This document shows positions 35,349-47,489 of a stretch of DNA of 64,000 nt, one piece after another; within the stretch, counting starts at the first letter, position 1; every line of letters starts with the position of its first letter. Under the pieces are notes generated by a model. It was given only the letters and a program-made list of their open reading frames with translations, did no database searches and had not been told where the DNA came from. Location: contig CM049319.1 in NCBI GenBank assembly GCA_026874595.1, positions 54,916,917 through 54,980,916 on the forward strand. Reading direction: 5' to 3'. The position numbers were made by a program, and so were the translations under genes. Origin of the DNA: Sipunculus nudus (Eukaryota; Annelida; Sipuncula; Golfingiida; Sipunculidae).

Positions 35349-37259
35349 TTTTTAAATCTGTTCTCTTCAGTGTAGCCATGTAAATGAAAATAAGAACCTT
35401 ATTTCTTTAATACAGGATTTTGGTAATACCGATTCTCTTGTGTGTGGAGGCAGTAAACGACTGCCTGCTTGAAAACTGCAGGCAAACAACTAGTGCCCCC
35501 CCCCCCAGCGTTTAACGGACCAGTACATTCATTCAACACCGCTGTGTGTGCACTGGGCATGTATTGTTTTTTTAATTGCTGATACTTATTAATTATCATA
35601 TTTATTATACTGTGTTAACACATCACAGAAACATGAAGAGACAGGAGAAATTGCTGCCTTTGACAGTTTGCATTTGAATTAGATCTAGAATCAACTGCCT
35701 TATAGGATGATATACACGTACACAATGTCTTTAAGTCATTGATAAAGGTCAAGTTTTGTAAACTTGTTTCCTTGAATGTGTCGTACATTCTGGTACAGAA
35801 CAATGATCATGTGAATTAATTAGAGTCCATAGCATATATAATCTTACAAAATGGGGAAAGTAAGTTTTGTCTGTGCTAATGAGCGTCCAACTGAATCACA
35901 CTTGCCTGCACAAACAGGCTTCCTGCTGCGCCAGCCAGTTGTTTATCTTCTCCGTCTGCACGAGAAGCTGGACTAGCAATATCCCGTATTACAAATGTTT
36001 AATTCTTATTGAAAAAAATCAAGTTATACCTTTTTTGGTAATAAAATAAGGATTAGAAGAAGAATCATTTCAAGTTCACTCTGAGACCTGGGATACACAA
36101 GTAAACCTAAATTGGTTACCTGTTTTCAAATAGCGCTCATAGTGTCCCTAACACTGTATGCCATCAACATTGGTACACTGTGGTCATTCTTTTTGTTCGG
36201 AAGGGTTTCAAATTTGTGATATTTGCAAAAGGCAAATTATCATGAACATTTAACCATCGTGAATAAGACACCCCTTTACTTTACCTGTACATTAAATTAT
36301 ATTACTGTCTGAATCATCAACAGTCAATAGGTCTTTTACACTTTCTTCCAACACTGAAAAAAAATCCACTTTTTTTATGCTCGATATAGAACAATTGATA
36401 AACTTAATGCAGGTTACAATATGGTGGTATCACGAAAATAAAACCCTCGTTAAACACTGAAAAAATGAAAATCACAAAAATTTAATCCGGCCAACCACAG
36501 AATGTTAATCCGAACCACAACTTGAGTGATGACTAGTTATGTAAATAGTTTCCATTTTGTGTTCCATGGCCTGAGATATACGATTCTCGGATATTCAATA
36601 AAGCAAGTGACAAGGTGTCTGGATGCTAATTAACTTATTATCAAGCAGTCTTTGTGATCCAATCACTTCATTCAAGCTGTCTTTGTTATTTGTTCACAAG
36701 TTAAGGACTTGAGTGGAAGTCCATATTAACATTAAACAGGTCGTGAGTTTTACAAAAGGCTCAGACCCGTTTTTACTTCCGGATAATAGACAGAGCTTTG
36801 TTTTAAAAACACTCAAATTTATCCAAGGGGAGTTCATCCAACTGCCCATCAGTCAATTATTCTTGTATAATTCACTTTGATTGACAGGTGTCAGGAGTAG
36901 TCAGAATTTGAGGATATCTGTCAGTGTGATGTTTGAAGCAGCAGTTGCATAAACTGATACATAATATAACAAAAGGTACTAATCTTTTGCATTGGTTTAC
37001 AATGAAAATAATGACAAATTTAAACTATGTATTAAAGGATGCCAAATAATGTGTATTTTGAAATTCTGAAGGTTGATATATATGAATCGATGGGCATTTT
37101 GAACCCACCTGTTGTTTTCTATATGAGTTAAATATTAAGTGGAAAAAGTATGATTTAAAATTATTTATACTGATGCATATCAACACAAGCAATTTAATTC
37201 TACCAGGCATATTTTAGTATAGATAAATAGTAAAAAAATAGGTTAAAATCTTAAACAAT
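35349..37259. other. Unannotated stretch
   Basis: A run of about 11 C at 35496-35506. No gene or repeat was recognised; short ORFs lack domains. Confidence 0.4.
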
Positions 37260-37730
37260 AAAGTGTCCTTTGAAATTTCAATTATGGTGTGTATGAACAG
37301 GTCAGTCTGCATATTTACCCTGCATTTTTTCAGTTTGTAGATTCATAGTTGATCGAAAGCAGGAAAGAAGGATATATTTGTATATTCTGTGTTCTGGTTT
37401 TTGTAAACAGGTTGTAGCTTAAGTATTTTGTTTAATAACAGCTGATTAAGTGATTAAAAATAACTTGAAATCTTTTGAAATTCTGTATTCTGGTGTATGT
37501 GAACAGGTTAGCAATTAAATCTACAAACCAGCTGTGGTTTGATAAATACTTTATTCACAGTTGAAAAAAAAAGTATCTGATGAAATTCTGTATTTTGGTG
37601 TTTGTGAACAGGTTTGCAATTTAAATCTACCAACCAGCTGTTTTGATAAATACTTCATTCACAGTTGAAAAAAAGTGTCTTTTGAAATTCTGTATTATGG
37701 TGTAATTGAACAGGTTGCCAATTTAAATTG
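37260..37730 (+). repeat. Degenerate ~105-bp tandem repeat, about five units
   Basis: TTGAAATTCTGTATT, GGTGT and GAACAGGTT blocks recur near 37267, 37375, 37476, 37582 and 37682. The last three units also share AAATCTACCAACCAGCTG or GATAAATACTT and TTCACAGTTGAAAAAAA. Confidence 0.85.
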
Positions 37731-38138
37731 AGACTGCAGTGGCAGTTATGGCATGATACGGAGTTGGAGAACGGCCATATGTCGTTGTTAGTGCTTTCAA
37801 AATTTTGGAGCCGGGAGCATCGTGTTGACTTGTGTGCATTAATATTGAGCTTACCTGAGATAGGTGACTATTTGTAAAGCAGCTCTCCCAAGCAGCTTGC
37901 TTTGATCTCACTGAGAGCAGTGTCTGCTCACTGGCAGATCAAGGAAAACTCGTTAACCTGGGATAATGCACATTTATGTTGGGCCACTCTGCTTAAGTGA
38001 AGGTAAGATACAGGGAAATAGAGGGGCCTGCTGCAGTCCTGTGACATTATACTGACATATTGAAAGGCTAAAGATAGATTTCAGATCATTTTTATCTGCA
38101 GGAAAAGGTGATACATACATATATATGCTGAAAATGAT

Positions 38139-38170
<32 letters not shown>

Positions 38171-38459
38171 CGTAGACAATAAATAGATATAGGATAGGAT
38201 TAGATAAGATGAGGTAGAAGGAGAGAGAAAGTATTATATTCTAAAAACTCTTATTGATATATGTTTAATTACTTGTTCTGAATTATATAAATTTAAAAAT
38301 ATTGAATAAAAAGATTTCCTAAATAAATCTTTATCATATTATTGATAAATTGATCAATGTGGTCAGTTTATCTCTGAAACCTTGAGTTAACTGGTTAACA
38401 TTGCAATCTTAACTTGTGTAGATTAGAATACAGTAAACTGGTTAACTTCCACACTGAAC
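37731..38459. other. Unannotated stretch with a (TA)n tract
   Basis: A (TA)n microsatellite lies at 38142-38170. No gene was recognised. Confidence 0.5.
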
Positions 38460-39093
38460 CAGGGTTGGGATCATTTGCGACTTGCCGCATTTAAATGGAA
38501 ATGCTTCAAATTAATGAAATGCAAATGTGATCAAAATTTTTAATTTAAATGCAAATACAAACGCATTTGCAAATGCACTTACAAAAACATTTATATTTGA
38601 ACACTATTCGGTTTCAAAACATACAAATGGAGTCTGCTTCCCTTACATTTTATTGATATTTTTTGTTTATTGATTGCCTTGAATATGTATAAATAATGTA
38701 TTGTATCAAGACATTTAATGGGTTGTAAAAAAATATGCAACAATATACTATGCCAACAGGGATGTCTAGATTAATTCACATAATAGTATCAGTAACTATT
38801 TACATCAGGTGTCCTACTACATGTGGTGTGCATCTCCATCTCCATCAAAAAAAGTTTTGAAAAAAAGCTAAAAAATATACATGTAAGTCTGTTGAATATT
38901 ATGCATCACCACATTACAATAACAGGAATGTCCACCCTCACAACAGAGTGCTGCATGAGTGTACAACAATATACATTAGATGCCCATTACATCTCAAACT
39001 GGCTGTCTGTCATAGAAGCACGATCAATAACAATCTATGGAACTGTAGAAACTATGCATAGCAGAATATTTTATTAAAGTATTGTTCATTGAT

Positions 39094-39440
39094 TTGTAAA
39101 GCCTTCTTTAGCAAACCTGTGAGCTTATGCCAATGGTGTGGTGTGGGCTGTATATTAACCCATGCTTTTGCAAAAACGACAGGAGTTTAAACTTAGTCAT
39201 TTGGCCAAGTAAGCATATACTAACATAACAAATTCTGAAACAACAAGAGCTAACATCACCAAGTTTTGTGCAAATGTTGGTAACATGACTCGAATTTGAA
39301 ATTGAAGTTTTTGTGGTTCCTCTTGCATCAACAAGATTTTTTATGGGCAAAAATCTTGTAATTTTAGCCTCTTTCAGCATAATAATATTTTATGATGAAA
39401 CTGTCAAGCTAAGCTGAATGTTTTAATTTTTCACAAGAAT
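39094..39440 (+). mobile_element. Fragment of the AACCTGTGAGC repeat family
   Basis: TTTAGCAAACCTGTGAGCTT matches 11821 and 44453. The end, AACTGTCAAGCTAAGCTGAA, resembles 44684-44705. It lies inside the hAT-like element. Confidence 0.6.
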
Positions 39441-39582
39441 TATCCTAGGGTTGGGTTCTTTCAAATGTATTAGAATAGGTTGGTAAGCCTTTTTCAAACT
39501 ATTTCAACTGCTAAAACTGTTGTTTATAACTTCTGTAACATTACAAAAAAATGATCAATAGAAGGCCTTTGTTCAAGTTTAC

Positions 39583-39862
39583 TTAAAAGGACATAATCAG
39601 GAGCAATATTATGCCTGTTCTTTTACATTATCAGTTCAGGTTTGCTTTATACTAAAGATTTCCAGCAAAACCATCCCAGCACACAGTCTCAGTACCTCGC
39701 ATCATATGTTTAACACCTTTTAATGGCCTTGCGTATCGGTAAACACACTCCATGTGTGTCTGTTTACCAAAACAAGCTAACATGACCAGATGTCCAACTG
39801 TGAGCCGCAACACACGATGTTTCAGCCAGCGGGAACATGTTATACGTTTTTTTGGTGGGGGG
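39583..39862 (+). mobile_element. MITE-like family TTAAAAGGACATAATCAGGA, copy 1 (3'-truncated)
   Basis: Shares its start and interior (TCAGTTCAGGTTTGCTTTAT, CCAGCAAAACCAT, CAGCCAGCGGGAACATGTT) with 40604-41081 and 63331-63702. Similarity stops near 39862, where GGTGGTGCCA-type repeat text begins. Confidence 0.75.
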
Positions 39863-40342
39863 CCAAGTCATCTCCTGGTTGACACATGAAGTATCTTCCT
39901 GAAATTTACATGTCCATACATATTTGATAGCTTTCTCTTACACTAGACTGGTGGTGCCATCTACAGTAATTTTGTTTTGTATACATCCATGCCAGTATTT
40001 TCAGGAGTGTTATTTGTGTAATTGGTGCTTGTACTTGAGTTTAAAATGTTTAGTTACTGCATTGTACATGTGCATGTCATGCAAGAACTTTTCAAATAAT
40101 GGTCAAGCATGTTATCATGGAAGCATTATACCTGATGTATATACCATTGCACAGGTTCACATTAGGCCTGTAGGCCTTGTTTATTGATAAAAGAGAGCAT
40201 TTTATGAACTGCATTTGATTTGAAAATCAGATGTTTCATACTCTTCATTTAAATGCAAATGCCAAGCAAATGGTAGCTCTGCATTTAAATGCAATTGCGA
40301 CATTTTGAAATGCAAATGCATTGGGATTTGAACCCAACCCTT

Positions 40343-40519
40343 CACTGATCCAGATTTTTATGTACACTGATACATGCAAAACACATTCTTGTGGCCTATG
40401 TTGACTCATACTCTGTCACTTCTGTCTCATAGGAATAAACAAATATGACTCCTGTCATACAACACAGGCATAGATTTCAGTCACTCATCAAAGATAGACA
40501 AATATTCCTAATTTATTCA
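40343..40519. other. Short unannotated stretch
   Basis: Begins with the right-hand target duplication of the hAT-like element; nothing else recognised. Confidence 0.4.
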
Positions 40520-41146
40520 ATATTATTATGTATTTAATATGAGCAATCCTGCAAATTTTTCCTATGTAAATGCCAGAAATCAGGTCAGTATTGCATTAAT
40601 TGTTAAAAGGATATTATCAGGAACAACATTATTCCTATTCTTTCACGCTATCAGTTCAGTGTTGCTTTATACAAAAGTTTCCCAGCAAAACCATTCCAGC
40701 ACACTGTCTCATATCTTCACATACAACTGTTTAACACCTTGTTATAGCCCTGTGTGTTGGTAAACACCAAAGGTCACATTTAGCAGGGCAACACGCAGTG
40801 TTTCAGCCAGTGGGAACATGTTTTTTTACATTTTTGGGGCCAATCAGTCAGGGCATCTCTTGATTTCCACATATTCTGGGTCTGCGTAGCACAAAGCCCA
40901 ATGCACTGTGTTTTTGTATACACCTGTGATTGTGCCCAGTACACTGTTTTTAACACTTTTTACAGGAGTAAGCGAACAGTTTTAAGACAATATTTTGGTG
41001 GGTACAGATTTATTTTAAGTGGAAGAAGCAATTTTTCGTGTTAACTCCACAGGGTTTATAGGAAATTGGGCCCCTTTAAAGATATGAGGTCAAATATAAT
41101 GCACTTTGTCTAAAATCAGGAAATATATTTGCTATCCTTTAAAAGA
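40520..41146 (+). mobile_element. Group 1 Helitron-like remnant, left piece (host of two insertions)
   Basis: CTATGTAAATGCCAGAAATC, then AGGTCAGTATTGCATTAATTG, and AATATAATGCACTTTGT with TCAGGAAATATATTTGCT match the interior of 1-2086 (positions 183-290). It is split by the element at 40604-41081 and again at 41146 by the element at 41147. A short right piece (GAAGCTAGAGACTTTTTTTC) resumes at 43074. Confidence 0.65.
40604..41081 (+). mobile_element. MITE-like family TTAAAAGGACATAATCAGGA, copy 2 (complete)
   Basis: Starts TAAAAGGATATTATCAGGAA and ends GGGCCCCTTTAAAG, with short inverted ends (CTTTAAAGGG type). It interrupts a group 1 Helitron-like remnant at a TTTTAA-like site. 478 bp; non-coding. 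Confidence 0.75.
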
Positions 41147-41644
41147 TCATTTTTAGCTCAGCTGACTCTAAGTCAACTGCGGTATAGGAATGGCCCTTTG
41201 TCCGTCTTCCATCCGGCCGTCCGGCCGTCCGTTAGCAGGGCACAAATCCTAACTGCTAGTCCTAGAAACTTCTAAGGTAACATCCAAGGAGGTCAATGAA
41301 AAATCTCCTTCTAAACCTGAAATTAGGTCACTGTGACATATATCCTTGGAGCTATGGGGCTTGAAAGTGCCCCCCACAATAATCAAAAATATAATACAAA
41401 ACCTCCAATATCTTGATAATTAATGCATGGATTGTCATGAATCTTGCCTTGAATATTGACCATGACTAGTCAGTTCCCAAAAAGTGGTGGCGCCACCTGC
41501 ATTTTTTGTCATTTTAAGGAATATTTTTCTATTTTTTTACTATAAAATGACAACAATCATGTCAGTTTCTCAGCTGCAATTACATCTAGTGTCCCAAAAC
41601 TGTGTGTTTATTGATCACAAGTGGATGCCATATAGTAATCACCT

Positions 41645-41680
<36 letters not shown>

Positions 41681-43072
41681 AATCCGTCCATCCACACAAA
41701 TTTGTTTCCAGATAATAACTCCAGGTTGTATTGACACATGGATTTCAAACTATGGGGAGAGCATAAATGAATTTGGGGTCACATGGTGAAAGGTCAAGGT
41801 CACAGGGGCCATATGTTCACAAATTAGTTTCCAGATGATAACTCAAGTTTAGTTTGACATTTTGGTTTCAAATGTAACTTATATATGACTTGCCACTAAA
41901 GTAAGAACTGTGTCGATTTTGGGGTTCAATGGTCAAAGGTCAAGGTCACAAGACTAATTTCTTTAAAAAGAATGCATATGCATTTGAAGCCAAACTTTTC
42001 ATTGCAAACCTTCCATCTTCAAGATGTTGCTAATCTGCCAATAGGGAAAGATTCTGTTCAATTTTGGGGTCATGAGGTCAAAGGTCAAGGTCACAGTACC
42101 CACTTATTTAGAAGATTGTGGATGCATTTTAAGCCAAACTTTTCATCCCAAACCTTCCATCTTGCACATATAGCTGAGCTGCCAATAGGGGAAGAACCTG
42201 ATTGATTTGGGGGTCACAAGGTCAAAGGTCATGGTCACAGGGGCCCATCTGTCCACATATTTGTTTCTGGATGATAACTCCATTTTTTGATTGACATATT
42301 GGTTTCAATTTTGACTTATATATGACCCACCAAAAATGTAAGAACCCTTTTGGTTTTGGGGTCAAAGGTCAAGGTAACAGGACCCACTTCCTTAAAAAGA
42401 TTGTTGATGTATATTGGTTTCAATTTTGACTTATATATTACCCACCAATAATGTAAGAACCCATTTGATTTTGGGGTCAAAGGTAAAGGTAACAGGACCC
42501 ACTTCCTTAAAAAGATTGTTGATGTATTTTTATCAAAACTTTCTGTCCTAAACTTTCTATCTTCGAGATGTTGCTCACCTGCCAATAGTGGAAGTAACTT
42601 ATGGATTTTGGGGTCACAATGTCAAAGGTCAAGGTCATGTGGGCCATCTATCCACATATTAGTTGCCAGATGATAACACCAGTTTGGTTTGAAATATTGG
42701 TTTCAAACTTGACTTATATATGGTCACCACTAAAGTAAGAACTGTTGATTCTGGGGTCATGAGATAAAAGGTCAAGGTCACAGGACCCACCACTTTGAAA
42801 AGATTGTGGATGCATTTTAAGCCAAACTTTTCATCTTAATCCTTCCATCATCGACATTTGTTGCACCTGCCGATAGGGGAAGTTTCCTTTTGATATTTGG
42901 GTCACAAGGTCAAAGGTTAAGGTCACAGGGCCCATCCATTCACAAATTAGTTTATGGATGATAACTCCAGTTTGGCTTCAAACTGATCACAGGACCAATA
43001 TTTTGGAAAACCTCATAAACATTTATCCTTATAGACAAATGCAGCTGAGCGTCGAGACCCATGGGTCCCTAG
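41147..43072 (+). mobile_element. Helitron-like element, group 1 AGGTCA subfamily (copy E, complete)
   Basis: The 5' end is A|TCATTTTTAGCTCAGCTGA; the 3' end is CAGCTGAGCGTCGAGACCCA, then TGGGTCCCTAG|T. CTAG fits the CTRR ending of Helitrons. It sits in an older group 1 remnant whose halves flank it (GCTATCCTTTAAAAGA | TTGAAGCTAGAGAC), consistent with A|T insertion without duplication. The interior has about nine diverged 115-150-bp units, each with AGGTCAAAGGTCAAGGTCA-like text. 1926 bp; non-coding. Confidence 0.82.
41770..42930 (+). repeat. AGGTCA direct-repeat array in copy E
   Basis: Units near 41786, 41930, 42072, 42215, 42360, 42477, 42620, 42765 and 42905. Perfect AGGTCA-A-AGGTCA occurs at 42075-42087 (followed directly by another AGGTCA) and 42219-42231. 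The others have one or more mismatches. Confidence 0.9.
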
Positions 43073-43631
43073 TTGAAGCTAGAGACTTTTTTTCTCAAGG
43101 ACCAAGGTACCCATTGCCTTGAATGGAAAACCTAGAATTTATATATTTTTGTAAAATATAGAAATTGCAAAATCCATTTTGGGATTAAGCTCATCATTTA
43201 TTTTTCACAGTTGTTAAGAACTGATTTCAGGGATAACACATCTTGGAACTGAATTTAAATTGAATTCAGATTGAGGATTTATCAATTATTGGAGATTTAG
43301 TCATGTGATTGGCCTCAAGTCGTCCACTGTTATCTTTATCTGAATAGTGTGATCAAAAAAAGTTGAAGACATACCATACTTTGCAAGTCAGCACTTTATA
43401 TCATGCATGCACACTTTTAGTTTTTGCTGTAGATGCCAACTTTAGTGTCTTGACATCACTGAAATGGAAACAGGGCAAAAGGGTTTAAAAAAGTAGGAGT
43501 CACCACCTGCAAGCAGGGGGTAACAAATGGGAAGAAGGGGCGGGGTGTCTTGAAGGGGTTGGGCAAACAGCTGCAACCCTTCATCCCACTGAAAAAGCAT
43601 AGATCAGCAGAACATAATCTGCTACCCTTAG
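43073..43631. other. Right piece of interrupted remnant, then unannotated
   Basis: The first ~40 bp continue the remnant interrupted at 41146. The rest is unrecognised, with a GGGG-rich, less AT-rich patch at 43490-43570. Confidence 0.4.
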
Positions 43632-43839
43632 TGTAATCCATACAACTCTACCATATGTGTCGGAAATGCAAGTGGATGTGGCCTCCGTCCAAACAATTAT
43701 TGCCACAGAGCTCTGTTACTCCTCCCTCCCGCCATCCATCTTCTATTCTGCAATCCTCATCGTGGCCCTGTTGTCAGCCACAGCTGCTTGTAAAGATGTT
43801 TTCTCGTTTATGTATCCATTCTACCCTCTGGAGGAGAAG
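43632..43839 (+). CDS. Candidate exon of an unknown hydrophobic or cyclin-fold-like protein
   Basis: After the acceptor CTGCTACCCTTAG at 43631, one base plus 69 codons stay open to the donor GAGAAG|GTCTCA. The patch is clearly less AT-rich than its surroundings and its codons look natural (VIHTTLPYVSEMQVDVASVQ..., LPPSIFYSAILIVALLSATA...). The L-P-P-S-x-x-x-x-A-I-L-x-V-A-L text could be a membrane helix, or the start of a cyclin C-terminal box, where a P-S motif opens a helix; I cannot decide. The donor is weak. The frame stays open to 43962, with poorer composition. Its starting phase does not follow the exon at 19101-19161, so an intervening exon or a different gene is implied. Confidence 0.38.
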
Positions 43840-44452
43840 GTCTCATGTTATCAATGTGTTGTCGTATATTCAGTGTATTTATATCAGATGATGTTACCAA
43901 GAGTTGAACCATATTGTTGTAAAGGTGGTAATATTAACCTGACATCAGAATCCCCTGGCTGAAGATTTACCATTCAACTTCACCTGGATTAATGGTGTAT
44001 TGTCAACAGAGCTGTTTGGGAATTAAGTTTCTGATGTCTTGACAACAGACTATCGCTTGAACATTTAAATACTCACAGTTCCTTTTATAGAAATATAGAT
44101 AAAAAAGAAAGCTTATATGGTATTATGTTCTTTGTCACATTGCAAGCTAAGCTGACAAATATTTTCATCTATTTGCCAGGCTCCCACCGAAAATATTTTA
44201 AAGAAATGTACAAAGCGACAGAAAGGGTTGGCACAAAATGACCAAAAGTTTAGTCTCTAAATGACAAAAATAGCAGGCAGTAAAAAGACACTGACAAAAC
44301 TGGCCGAGACAAAAGTAACACTCACTGATCAGATAAAAATTTGATGTACAGAAAGAACTTGTGGTCATATGATATTGATTTGAAATATGTATGTGTGATA
44401 TGACAAGGTTAAATTTTTGTAATTCCAGTTTTATACAATATCATGGTGCTTT
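43840..44452. other. Unannotated stretch
   Basis: AT-rich; nothing recognised. Confidence 0.4.
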
Positions 44453-44725
44453 ATTTTTAGTGAACCTGTGAGCTTATGCAATGGCTCAGCAATGTACGTC
44501 CCCCATCATCCTTACATTAACCCATGCCATCTCAAAAACCGTCAGAGCCAGCAGCTCAGAATTTTATGGAAGAATCAGTCACATGTCAAACTATCAAATC
44601 AAGCTTATTTTATGGCTATCTGCGTGGCCTTAAATTTTACAGGGAAAAGGCTAAAAAAAAACTTTAAAAATCTTTTTCTGCAAAACTGTCAAGCCAAATT
44701 GTTCAATATTCCTATTAACTAATAT
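44453..44725 (+). mobile_element. Fragment of the AACCTGTGAGC repeat family
   Basis: ATTTTTAGTGAACCTGTGAG matches 11821 and 39094. It is cut off where group 1 AGGTCA-subfamily text begins. Confidence 0.6.
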
Positions 44726-45700
44726 TTTAAATTTTTTTTTACTATAAAATGACAACAATCGTGTCAGTTTCTCAGCTGTAATAACATCTAGTGTCCCAAA
44801 ACCTGGTGTGTTATTGATCACAAGTGAATGCCATATAGTTATCACCCTGTCTGTCTGTCTGTTTGTTTGTCTATCCATCCATCCACACAAATTTGTTTCC
44901 AGATGTATTGACACAGGTTGTATTGACACATGGATTTCAAACTTGACTTACATATGGCCCAACACTAAAGCAAGAACCTATATGATTTTGGGGTCATGAG
45001 GTCAAAGGTCAAGGTCACAGGACTTTTTTAAAAAGATTATAGCTTCATTTTAAGCCAAGCTTTTCATCTCAAACTTTCCATTTTGCACATTTAGCTGACT
45101 TGCCAGTATGGGGAGAGCATAAATGAATGTTGGGTCGCATGGTCAAAGGTCAAGGTCACAGGGGCCATCTGTTAACAAATTAGTTTCCAGATGGTAACTC
45201 TAGTTTAGTTTGACATTGGTTTCAAACTAAACTTATATATGAATCACCACTAAAGTAAGAACTGTGTGGATTTTGGGGTCAAAGGTCATGGTCATAGGAC
45301 TCATTTCTTTAAAAAGAACGCATACACATTTGAAGCCAAACTTTTCACTTCCATCTTAAGGATATTGCTTACCTGCCAATAGGGGAAGATTCTGTTCAAT
45401 TTTGGGGTCCAGAGGTCAAGGTCACAGTACCCACTTATTAAGAAGGATTGTGGATGCATTTTTAGCCAAACTTTCTGTCCCAAACATTCTCTCTTCCAGA
45501 TGTTGCTCACCTGCCAATAGTGGAAGTAACTAATAAATTTTGGGGTCACAAGTTCAAGGTCCTGGGGGCCATCAATCCACATATTAGTTTCCAGATGATA
45601 ACACCAGTTTAGTTTGAAATATTGGTTTCAAACTTGACTTATATATGGCCCACCACTATAGTAAGAACTGTTGATTCTTGGGTCATGAGATCAAAGGCCT
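44726..45700 (+). mobile_element. Group 1 Helitron-like AGGTCA-subfamily fragment (both ends missing)
   Basis: TTTACTATAAAATGACAACA, then TCGTGTCAGTTTCTCAGCTG match the interiors of 41147-43072 and 56211-58047. It carries AGGTCA units; perfect DR1 is at 44999-45011, followed by another AGGTCA. The text changes after 45695 to unrelated sequence. Confidence 0.8.
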
Positions 45701-46264
45701 TTGTCTTTGGACCACATTATAGGACCTTGAGATACTTGAGTAAACAAAGCTAGTCTAGATATTTTGTATTGACAGATTGAGCTCTATAATTATATAAACA
45801 GAGATGTTCAGGCATCATAAATAATTGGTGCCCATTATCAACTTATGTGTAAGACAGATCCATAAAAAAATATATATCTGTATTCTGATTAAGCTTTCAA
45901 TAGACATCTGTTATTATCCTAAACATTTTGATAAAAGTCTTATTAATATGTCAATTAAAAAAATATTGTAGCCAAAGTCTTTCAGTATGTGTAAACAGAT
46001 TTACATACAGGGCAAGATTGTGTCTGTGTCTATAAATAGCTTGGCAGACTGCTAAAAAATGCAGATTTTGTAACAGGCCAAGTTTAAGTCTGTATCTAAT
46101 TATAGCTTTAGCAGACTGCCAACTGTATCAGATTAGGCAACAGGTCAAGAGTTCAGTCAGTACAGCCAAATGAAGGTCAAGAGTTCACTCAGTGCAGTAG
46201 CTGCAGCTGGCAATTTCTTTCAGTTCACTCTGCCTCAGCTGAGCTTGGTCAGCCAAGTGCACCT
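45701..46264. other. Stretch with short tandem duplications
   Basis: A ~66-bp unit (TCTGT(G/A)TCTA...TAGC...GCAGACTGC) is duplicated at 46015-46145, and GGTCAAGAGTTCA(G/C)TCAGT occurs twice at 46144-46200. No gene was recognised. Confidence 0.55.
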
Positions 46265-46615
46265 GACTCAAGAGGAGGTTGATGTATCTGCCTGAAATTT
46301 TGACCTGTCCAAGCATCTTTGATGGCTTTCTTGCTCACAAAACTGGTGGTGCAACATACACTGATTTTTGCTCCGTGTGTGTACCTGCTTTTTTCTCAGG
46401 AGATATTGGATATATCAGCCTGAAATTGGGCATATGTTTACTTCTCATATAGCTTCATCACATACAAGACTGGTGGTGCCACCAACAATAATTTTTGCAC
46501 AGTGTATGCTCCTGCTTATTTTTCAGGAGTGATTTGACTTATCAGCCTGAAATGATGCATGTCAATACATCTCGGATAGTTTTGTTGTATACAAGACTTG
46601 TGGCCCCACCTATAA
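46265..46615 (+). repeat. Degenerate ~120-bp tandem repeat with GGTGGTGCCACC-like motifs
   Basis: Three units, each with (T/C)CTGAAAT...GCAT, an ATAGCTTT- or GATGGCTTT-like block and CTGGTGGTGCCACC or variant. Related to the 280-bp units of 20180-21330. Similar text resumes after 47335. Confidence 0.7.
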
Positions 46616-47335
46616 TTGTATCCGCCAAAAGAAGTTTTGTGGATTCTATGTTTTTGACCGGGTTCCACCGCCACTGCTGCCGTGTTTGTTTCCAGAGAAC
46701 TCCTCTGAGACAACTGGACGAATTTTTCCAAAACTTCCACCAATTATCAGGTCACATGTGAACTAGTGCCTAACCAATTGGCCTTGACCTCTGACCTTTC
46801 TTCTCTGCAGTGTCCATTTGTGAGTGTTACCACACATAAACCCACATATCTCTGGAACCGTTTGACCGATCAGGAAAAACATTTTGTACAAATGTAGCCC
46901 TTTGATAGCTTTATAACATACACAAAAATGGTGGCGCCACCTGCAACCATGTTTGCACAGTGTCAATCTGTTTGTCTGCCTTTGGTTAAAATCACTCTTA
47001 TCTCTGCAGTGGTTTGACTAATTCACATGAAATTCAGCATGCATATACATCCTGGATAGCTTTCTTGGCGCCTCCTACATTTACGCTGCAGACATCCAAG
47101 CTCATATCTCGATTCGGTTTGACCGATTGGGCCAAAATTTTGCATGTGTATAAATCTCACAGTTCTTTATCATACGCAAAACTGGTGGCGCCACCTGCAA
47201 CCAAATTTTGCACAGCATCTGTCTGTTTGTCTGCCACAGGCTAAAATCACTGATATACATATAGTGGTTTGACTTATCTGCCTTAAATTTTGCATATGTA
47301 TACAACTTGGACAGCTTTCTGGATTTTGTTGTAGA
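46616..47335 (+). mobile_element. Helitron/Helentron-like element, group 2 (diverged, 3' end not found)
   Basis: The 5' end TTGTATCCGCCAAAAGAAGT aligns with 19980, followed by one diverged copy of the GGTGGCGCCACC unit (46928-46939) and further partial units to about 47335. No CTAG-terminated hairpin was identified. Confidence 0.7.
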
Positions 47336-47489
47336 TGGCGGAACCTACATACACATTTGCTTTGGGGTTTCATGCATCTGTGCACATAGCCCAAGAGTGG
47401 TTTGAAGTATCTGCCTGAAATTTTGCATGTCCAGACATCTTAGATGGCTTTCTCTTAAACAAGACTGGTGGTGCCACTTGCAATTATTT
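47336..47489 (+). repeat. GGTGGTGCCAC repeat remnant
   Basis: TCTGCCTGAAATTTTGCATG, then GATGGCTTTCTCTTAAACAA and GACTGGTGGTGCCACTTGCA continue the array of 46265-46615. Confidence 0.65.

Larger units (their letters stand above)
38460..40342. mobile_element. hAT-like non-autonomous element with nested repeats
   Basis: The ends are CAGGGTTGGGATC and GAACCCAACCCTT, inverted at 9 of 10 terminal bases. CACTGAAC (38452-38459) and CACTGATC (40343-40350) flank it as an 8-bp target duplication with one mismatch, typical of hAT elements. Both ends carry AAATGC-rich text. The 1.88-kb interior holds pieces of other families (39094-39440, 39583-39862, 39863-39965). No transposase frame was seen. Confidence 0.72.
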
